A stretch of DNA of 64,000 bases, taken from NCBI GenBank assembly GCA_021234155.1, contig JAJEKV010000008.1, positions 17,598,042 through 17,662,041 of the forward strand, given 5' to 3'. Both the position numbers and the translations under genes were made by a program. How positions within the stretch are numbered: the first letter of the stretch is position 1; each line of letters starts with the position of its first letter. The notes below the pieces were generated by a model. It saw nothing but the letters and a program-made list of their open reading frames with translations, was not told where the DNA came from and made no database searches. This document shows positions 58,201 through 64,000 of the stretch, one piece after another. Source of the DNA: Isoetes taiwanensis. Its lineage: Eukaryota; Streptophyta; Lycopodiopsida; Isoetales; Isoetaceae.

Positions 58201-58303
58201 CCATATAAGGAAACATTCGCCAACTTAGCTAACTTTTAAATCGTGAAATTCGCCAAGTGTACTAAACTTGCACCCTTCAAAATTTTCCATAAGGGAAACC
58301 CTG

Positions 58304-58311
58304 CCAATAAC
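58304..58311. repeat. hAT target site duplication, right (CCAATAAC)
   Basis: Identical to 53,660-53,667; followed by CCGTAATG, matching copy 1 CTGTAATG. Confidence 0.95.
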
Positions 58312-58315
58312 CCGT

Positions 58316-58478
58316 AATGTATATCAATGTGACATATGGCACAACCCCGCACAACATTGGGCATGACAAAGAGATTAAAATATATGTTATGACAAATATG
58401 ACATATGACAAACACATGATATATGACACATACGACATATGTGACATATGGCACAAGACACACAAAAATGAATAAGTC
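58316..58478. repeat. CATATG-rich repeat cluster, copy 2 (right part, split by the hAT element)
   Basis: The counterpart of 15,640-15,790; the left part is at 53,578-53,640. Words GACATATGACA and GTGACATATGGCACAA recur. Confidence 0.65.
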
Positions 58479-58852
58479 ACTTATGTCCTTAAAGCTCAAA
58501 ATCTTTTGTTGTGCCTCTTCACTATTTTGTTTAAGTATTACTAGTAAACACGTGTCTGTCATTGTTGGGCATAAGCAGGAATGTGGTATTTATATGGTCT
58601 TCCAATGTGAAATTGATTATTCATAGTCTAACAATAAATAACATATATAGAAAGTTATCATCTGCAAATATCTGACCAATATAAACAACCAACGCTTAAA
58701 AATTCAAACCATACAATCAATGTAAATTCACAACCTACAAATATCTTGTTTTTTTGCACCATTTCATCTTAGATGCTAGCTAGTTTAATAAAATTTAAAT
58801 CAAGACAAAACTAGAAAATTAGTTGCTAACGACATTGTGTAGATTACGTGTT

Positions 58853-59160
58853 TTTTGTTTTGTCCATATTCCAAGGTAAAGAAAGCAATTTTAGAGTGCA
58901 TACCGTATCTATACACAAAGGATCTATTTGCAACAATAGAAAATTGCTTCATCTTTTTTCTTTTCTTTTGAAGGAGCAAGAGAGCCTGATTATTTCATGA
59001 GGAGTAGAAGCAAAAATGAACGCTCTATTTGTCGAGATCTATTTGTTTTGATTTTTGTATAGCTTGTGGTCAAGGTCCAAAGATTTTTATGAAGTTTTGT
59101 TGGACTTCAAATATAGGCCAAGGTTGTGTTTGATTGGAATTTGTTTTGGCTAGTTTTCAA
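58853..59160. repeat. 0.3 kb direct repeat, left member, copy 2
   Basis: Matches 16,733-17,044 and the right member at 59,825-60,122. Confidence 0.85.
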
Positions 59161-59446
59161 AGAGAAGAAGAGAGGAAGGGTGGGAGAGGAAGATGAGGAA
59201 TAATATGGCAGCCACCATGATGTCTCCCAATTTGGATTTTGCAAAATAGAGGGTCAAAATGGTTAAACATTGAAAGAATAATGTTAGAATTAGCTTTGAT
59301 AAGAAACTTGGAGAATCTAAAGTCAAATGTTTTTATTAGTCACGTTTTGGGATTTCTTTAATAGACAAAAAATCGCAAACATTAATAAAGGCTATCGAAA
59401 ATATATTCCTAGCATTACTTTTTCCCTTTGGAATTGAGTTGAGATC

Positions 59447-59683
59447 ATGGATACCAAAATTCTTGCCGTAATGACAATGCTACTGCTTTTTAATGTTGTA
59501 GGTGCAACACCATATGATAGTCAAGATGATCTTTGTGACCACAACTTACATGGAACTGGTAACAAACAAGGAGTTCACAATTGTAAGGGAAAATATTATG
59601 CTTACCGTGGTTTGGGATGTGATAATAAACGTAAGTTTAGTCAAAAAATCCATGGAGGTTGTTGCTATACGTATAATATATAG
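59447..59683 (+). CDS. Small secreted cysteine-rich peptide, 78 residues, intact copy
   Basis: Family not recognised. The N-terminus MDTKILAVMTMLLLFNVVGA is a clear signal peptide, with probable cleavage after Ala20. The mature part of about 58 residues has five Cys (30, 46, 58, 72, 73), many Lys/Arg/His and Tyr/Gly-rich text (KGKYYAYRGLGC, KIHGGCCYTYNI at the end). Basic, small, Cys-rich and secreted suggests an antimicrobial- or signalling-type peptide, but spacing fits no family I know, and an odd Cys number is unusual. GTAAGT at about 59,630 (codons 61-63) could be a splice donor; read through, the gene is one exon. It lies between two 0.3 kb direct repeats. The copy 1 version is frameshifted. 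Confidence 0.6.
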   Translation: MDTKILAVMTMLLLFNVVGATPYDSQDDLCDHNLHGTGNKQGVHNCKGKYYAYRGLGCDNKRKFSQKIHGGCCYTYNI

Positions 59684-59824
59684 AAACATATTCATATCCA
59701 TATTCGTATAACATGAGCATATGTTATCGGCTGATATGTTGCGATTTCCTTTGATATATTATCAAAGTAATATACACTAGTAATGGTGGGCTTTTACCAC
59801 AATGTGTTATATTACGTGATGTTC

Positions 59825-60122
59825 TTTGTTTTTTGTTTTGTCCATATCCCAAGGTAAAGAAAGCAATTTTAGAGTGCATGCCATATCTATTTGCAACAAT
59901 AGAAAATTGCTTCATCATTTTTCTTTTCTTTTGAAGGAGCAAGAGAGCTTGATTATTTCATGAGGAGTAGAAGCAAAAATGAACACTCTGTTTGTCGAGA
60001 TCTATTTGTTTTGATTTTCGTATAGCTTGTGGTCAAGGTCCAAAGATTTTTATGAAGTTTTGTTGGACTTCAAATATAGGCCAAGATTGTGTTTCACTGG
60101 AATTTGTTTTGGCTAGTTTTCA
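59825..60122. repeat. 0.3 kb direct repeat, right member, copy 2
   Basis: Matches 17,702-18,002 and the left member at 58,853-59,160. Confidence 0.85.
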
Positions 60123-60125
60123 ATA

Positions 60126-60925
60126 CCTTTCTGGGTTTTTGAGGAAAATCTTAATGGGAAAGCGATCATGGCAGCTCTCGAAGTGGGCAGCGATTGCTCG
60201 AACAAGAATGAAAATAACTTGAAATACGTCACCCCAAATCAAGAGTTGAAGCACCAAACAAGGAAATGCTTGACCATTAGCATATGGCACCCGAGAATTT
60301 TCCAATAAACAGGATGATGAGGCACCCCCAAGGATGAAACATGACCCCGTGCCTTGTGACAACCAAGATACTCCCAAAAGTAACCCACAAAGTCAAGGCT
60401 GAAAAAGGAGAATGACCCATCAAGGAGTTTAGGTGCCTTGCACTATAGTACAATATAGTATCAAAAGAATAATAAGGCTCGGAGACTCCAGGACTGTGTC
60501 GAAAAAGAAACAACAGCCGACTGATAGGGAGCCGTCCGCGGAATGACCATTGCGAAAAAAACCACCTTGATATATATACCACCTTGATCATGTCTATTTT
60601 CTCTTTTTTCTTTGTAGACATCTACATTGTCTAGGGCTAGTTGGAATAGTTTATACATATTCTATACAAGTTTGCTTATTTCTTGGTTTAGTAAATTTTG
60701 GTCCAGCTTTTTTTGTTATATATGCTTTGTTTATGCCTTTATAAGATAAGTAGACTATCTTGACCTGTAAGTGACACGTGTCATATGATATGTCTAAATT
60801 CTCGTTGAACATATGTGAGATAATAAATGACAAATTTGATATATATCACACGTTTTACTTCTGACAACAATCATATGTTATATTTGTCATGTCACATATT
60901 GTCGTTACATGTCATATGACATGAA
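60126..60925. repeat. Interspersed repeat R, first member, copy 2
   Basis: The counterpart of 18,009-18,803. The stretch at 60,160-60,200 differs strongly from copy 1 (AAGCGATCATGGCAGC for AACAGTCGCCAACGC) although both sides are identical. Confidence 0.75.
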
Positions 60926-61351
60926 GGGTCATATGCGTCATCAGTGTTTTGCATTATCATGTTCCAAAACTTGCTCTTGCCCTTGCAGAATGAGTTATGA
61001 ACTCACTCAGTTTGGGTATTAGGCACACACGAAGGTCAATTGCAAAAGAGTAAAATTGCATTTTGATACCAAGTATGTGGCTAAATTCCATTTTGGTACC
61101 AAGTATGAGAATGTGTATGTGGCTCTTAGTGATTTGCAAAAGGACAAATTCTGAAAGTTAAAATAGCCAAAAATATTCCAGTGGATAAGGTCAACTCAGT
61201 AAGTCAAGAAGTCAACTTTTAGACTCAAACTAAAGCTACATGAAATATAGAAGTCAAAGATGCACTATAAGTTAAAAGATAAAGGTTTAAACAATTTGTT
61301 TCATTTTAAGAGAATGTTTTGTTTAATATGTTTCTAATTGTACATATGCAG

Positions 61352-61745
61352 GTGTCGGCACAACAATTGGATTTGACATTTTTTGTGGAATTGTTGGGAG
61401 ACGATTCTTGTGGGAGAAAACACGGCCTGCTCTTACTATATCATTCTTCATTGCAGACTTAGCTGCAGCGTTATCGATACTTTGTTATCGTGAGATTGCT
61501 AGTCGTTTTCCTTGTGCAAATAATGCATACCATTACGCACATATATGTATTGGAGAAGGGTAATTCTCTTGCTTGCAGATTTCTATACTAATGATTTCCA
61601 AGTAAGGATAATTTTTATCTTTTTTATTGTAGACTTGCATGGCTTGTTAATTGGGCACTTATACTTGAATAAGATATTGAGGGGCAAGCTAAGTGAGAGG
61701 CATTTCTCAAATTTGATATGCTTGACACCTTTAACCAAACTTTAC
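61352..61745 (+). pseudogene. Cationic amino acid transporter fragment, copy 2
   Basis: Exons 61,352-61,559 and from 61,633. RPALTISFFIADLAAALSIL and YREIASRFPCANNAYHYAHI are as in copy 1. In copy 2 the FVVAGTVAR segment is replaced by unrelated FCGIVGRRFLW, and ATAARGISPNL is scrambled, while the TAA after LVNWALILE is shared. Copy 1 is closer to the family, so copy 2 changed secondarily, or its consensus is wrong here. Confidence 0.7.
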
Positions 61746-61768
61746 TTCATATAACTTTATTTTAGTAG

Positions 61769-62090
61769 GGGTGAAAGCATGCTATGGTGTACCACTTTTG
61801 GAACCCTCAAAAGTACCTATACTGGGTACTTTTAAAACTAGTACTTTCTGTTTTTTCTTCCTATTAAAATCAATCCAAAATTTTTGAATTGAAGGTCAAT
61901 AAAAAATGAATCTATAATATTAGAGCATAACAATACTATTAGAGAGTAAAATGAATAAATCAACTCTTAAACTTATTGTTTATTGAGACATTTATTCAAG
62001 TTCCCAGTACCCAGTGCTGGGTACTTTTCTGGGTAGTTTCGCACTCCTCAAAAAGAACTTTAGATGGTACACCCTAGCATGCTTTCACTC
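61769..62090. mobile_element. MITE with terminal inverted repeats and TAG target duplication, copy 2
   Basis: The same insertion as 19,643-19,961, with TAG at 61,766-61,768 and 62,091-62,093. Nearly identical to copy 1, so it was present before the duplication. Confidence 0.75.
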
Positions 62091-62354
62091 TAGGACATTC
62101 CTAGAATGGGTCCTATAATACAACTAGGTCATAAGTGAAGTGGTGTTCTCATTGAGCTCTTTGAAACACTGAATACAAATTGGATCCCCGTGCCAAGGGG
62201 TAGGAATATTGAAAAGCTTGAAAGAATGCTCCAAAACTAGACAATCATCGAAAGCATGTCGAAAATTAAAGAATACAAGATAAAAGACGAATATCCACCG
62301 CATAGGCTAAGCAAAGGTGAGAAGACCAGTGACAACTTCTCATCGGGGTGAAAA

Positions 62355-62870
62355 ACCCCACCCTTCTGAATTTTTGAGGAAAAGGTTAATGGGAAAGCGA
62401 TCCAACGCATGCGCTCTTGAGAAATGCCGGTGCGAGAACAAGAATGGAAATAACTTGAAATCACGTCACCCCCAAACCAAGAGTTGAAGATAAAAAAACT
62501 CCAAATCTTAGGTCATATAAAATCATCATAGCTTGTAGCTTATCCTTTCAGGATTTTTTGAGCTAATGACATTAGCTCTCTATAATTTATACATATTCTA
62601 TATAAGTTTTCGTATTTCTTGGTTTAGTAAATTTTGGTCCAAAACTTTCTGTTATACATGCTTGGTTTATGCCTTTATAAGATAAGTAGACTATCTTAAC
62701 ACGTAAAGTGACACGTGTCATATGATATGTCTAAATTCTCATTGAACATATGTGAGATAATAAATGACAAATTTGACATATGTCACATGTTTTACTTCTA
62801 ACAACAATCATATGTTATATTTGTCACATATGTCATATATTGTCGCTTTACATGTCATATGACATGATAA
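62355..62870. repeat. Interspersed repeat R, second member, copy 2
   Basis: The counterpart of 20,235-20,738, ending at ACATGTCATATGACATGAT. Confidence 0.75.
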
Positions 62871-62879
62871 GCGCCCACT

Positions 62880-63315
62880 TTATTAGCTCCGTGACTCATC
62901 GGTGCTTAGGATTTCGCTTGGCCGAACCCAAAAGTCGCTGACCCGAACCATAAGTGGCGATGGCGGAAGTGGCCAGAGGCGTCATGCACAAGTGGCCCGA
63001 TTGCTACGGGTTAGCCTAAAGCCGAACCAAAGCCGAAGGTGAATGCAGTTTGGGGCGGTATGGCATGGCGGAAACATGACAGAGCATTTATTCGCGACAC
63101 AAAGGGTTCGCCCAGCCGAACCCACTAGCGAACCTACGCATGCGGGGGCGTCTGAACCGTGCTGTAGGCGGTACCTGGCGGAGTTACATTATTATGCGGG
63201 TTCGCTTGACGAACGAAAGAGGCAGCTTATAGCGAGCATTGGATTCGGCTCTGGCTGGATTCTCGAAGCGGTTCACCGGCCCGTACACCGCCTGACCACC
63301 GGAGGGGGTTAGCGA
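62880..63315. repeat. GC-rich island, copy 2 (hairpins mostly destroyed)
   Basis: Flanks match copy 1 at over 95%, but inside only scattered words align (TTCGCTTGG-CGAACCC, GATTGCTAC, CATTTATT). GGTTCGC/GCGAACC pairs are mostly lost. A 89-codon frame at 63,043 has no family resemblance. Confidence 0.6.
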
Positions 63316-63319
63316 GGCT

Positions 63320-64000
63320 GAATCCTCCACTCAAGCATGAGCTTCTAAAATAGCTGCATGAGCTCGGCTCTACCAAAGCGATTATCCCTTGCCATTCAAC
63401 TCCTTCTTAAGCTCTTGAATTCTCCATGGAATCCCAGATCTTGATCCTTGGCCTGAATCCAGTTGGAAATGAACTTGTGCCAGTTTAGTTACGTGAACTT
63501 CTGGTTATGTTTAATAGAGTTGCTAAGTTTTTGCAGGGAAAGAAAATCATTCGTAATATTTTTTGTTACTCGCTCCCTGCTTGAGGCTGAATTGGTAATT
63601 TGAACTTGTATATTTTCTTCTATCGCAATTCCTGCATGTCTTCTTTCTAATTCTTTGGATTTTTGGTGGTCTGCAAAAAGCCATAGTATAATTTTTTCAA
63701 TTTTAGTATCACTATAGTTTAATATTTCTAAATTCAAAATTATGATATGGTCTTCTTCATGTTTGTTGATTGTTTATGTTAGTGCAAGGAGCAGCAATGC
63801 CTTTGTTCTATGCAGAGAACAAGACCATTCTATTATGGCTGAATTCCATGAAAAAGCGCCATTTTAGGGCATTCGGCTAAGTTAATATACATAATGCATG
63901 CACGATTGTTCTGTTCCCCACGCTTTCAGCTTTCTTTCTTTCCTTTCTCTGCTTTGCATTCGAACATACAGTGTTTCAACCCACAAATTGGCCCGTTCTA
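63320..64000. other. Right end of copy 2, no gene recognised
   Basis: Matches 21,250-21,936 except for a loss of about 60 bp at 63,901, where ATGCATG joins CACGATTG. Confidence 0.6.

Larger units (their letters stand above)
53668..58303 (+). mobile_element. hAT-superfamily DNA transposon, 4.6 kb, complete ends, dead transposase
   Basis: Terminal inverted repeats are CAGGGTTTCCCTTA at 53,668 and its exact complement ending at 58,303. CCAATAAC, 8 bp, is duplicated on both sides, the hAT hallmark. Subterminal copies of TTCGCCAA-like words (53,781, 53,809, 53,823; 58,215, 58,248) may be transposase binding sites. The interior holds the broken transposase (54,805-56,430) and long AT-rich non-coding sequence. 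It is absent from copy 1, so it inserted after the duplication, or copy 1 derives from a chromosome without it. Confidence 0.95.
44485..64000. repeat. Large direct segmental duplication, copy 2 (continues past the window)
   Basis: Collinear with 6,379-21,936. Differences are a 4,636-bp hAT insertion (53,668-58,303), absence of the 0.56 kb segment of copy 1, loss of about 60 bp at 63,901, and many small clustered changes. The left edge meets LINE ORF2 at about 44,480. The right edge is outside the window. Confidence 0.95.

Noticed and set aside
63043-63312. 89-residue frame in the GC-rich island of copy 2
   Set aside because: Not present in copy 1, and the island sequence is unreliable between copies.
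1-64000. tRNA or rRNA genes
   Set aside because: No cloverleaf with A/B boxes and no rRNA-like block was recognised; the only tRNA signal is the Copia primer site.

Overview
The window is nuclear DNA from a land plant with a large, transposon-rich genome. Evidence: genes with GT-AG introns, a plastid-type NusB gene with a transit-peptide-like N-terminus, the 3' end of a CURLY LEAF-type Enhancer-of-zeste gene, Copia elements primed by initiator tRNA-Met, chromodomain-type Gypsy, plant LINE and hAT sequences. A DUF7869-type transposase and the high repeat load would fit a seed-free plant (fern, lycophyte or bryophyte), but the sequence alone does not fix the lineage.

Layout. 1-1502: 5' LTR and broken gag of a minus-strand Copia element that runs off the left edge. 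1503-2650: a GC-rich island with one minus-strand exon-like ORF. 2650-4350: nothing recognised. 4349-6819: a broken DUF7869 transposase-like gene (minus). About 6,379-21,940 is copy 1 of a very large direct duplication; copy 2 starts near 44,485 and runs past the right edge. Each copy carries, in order, a DUF8039-like fragment (minus), three tandem arrays built on one short palindrome, a multi-exon plus-strand gene that may be a ParB/DNA-methyltransferase-like protein, a small minus-strand conserved block, a small secreted cysteine-rich peptide gene, a cationic amino acid transporter pseudogene, a MITE, and a GC-rich hairpin island.

22,000-44,480 is unique sequence between the copies. It holds a LINE remnant (about 24 kb), several local tandem duplications, a TRIM-like repeat pair, the only gene here that looks intact (NusB, seven exons, 28,784-30,868), PPR pseudogene pieces, Gypsy pieces (35.4-36.6 kb), a LINE 3' half on the minus strand (36.6-39.0 kb), the orphan E(z) SET-domain 3' end (39.0-39.5 kb), a palindromic minisatellite, a 1.2 kb polypurine tract and a LINE 5' half on the plus strand (42.4-44.5 kb).

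Copy 2 was later invaded by a 4.6 kb hAT element (53,668-58,303) flanked by a perfect 8-bp target duplication; the empty site is present in copy 1. Copy 1 has a 0.56 kb segment that copy 2 lacks. The two copies are near identical in AT-rich stretches but differ in clusters of small changes, often at CAG/CTG/CCG trinucleotides. That pattern may reflect consensus errors at methylated CHG sites rather than real divergence, so lesions in the duplicated genes should be read with caution.

The most unusual signal is the palindrome AAATTGGGC-(4 nt)-GCCCAATTT. It is repeated dozens of times in three arrays with different unit lengths (about 52, 65-72 and 73 bp) and different spacers, interleaved with the exons of the putative ParB/methyltransferase-like gene. 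This may be the non-coding part of an undescribed large DNA transposon or of a satellite-in-intron system.
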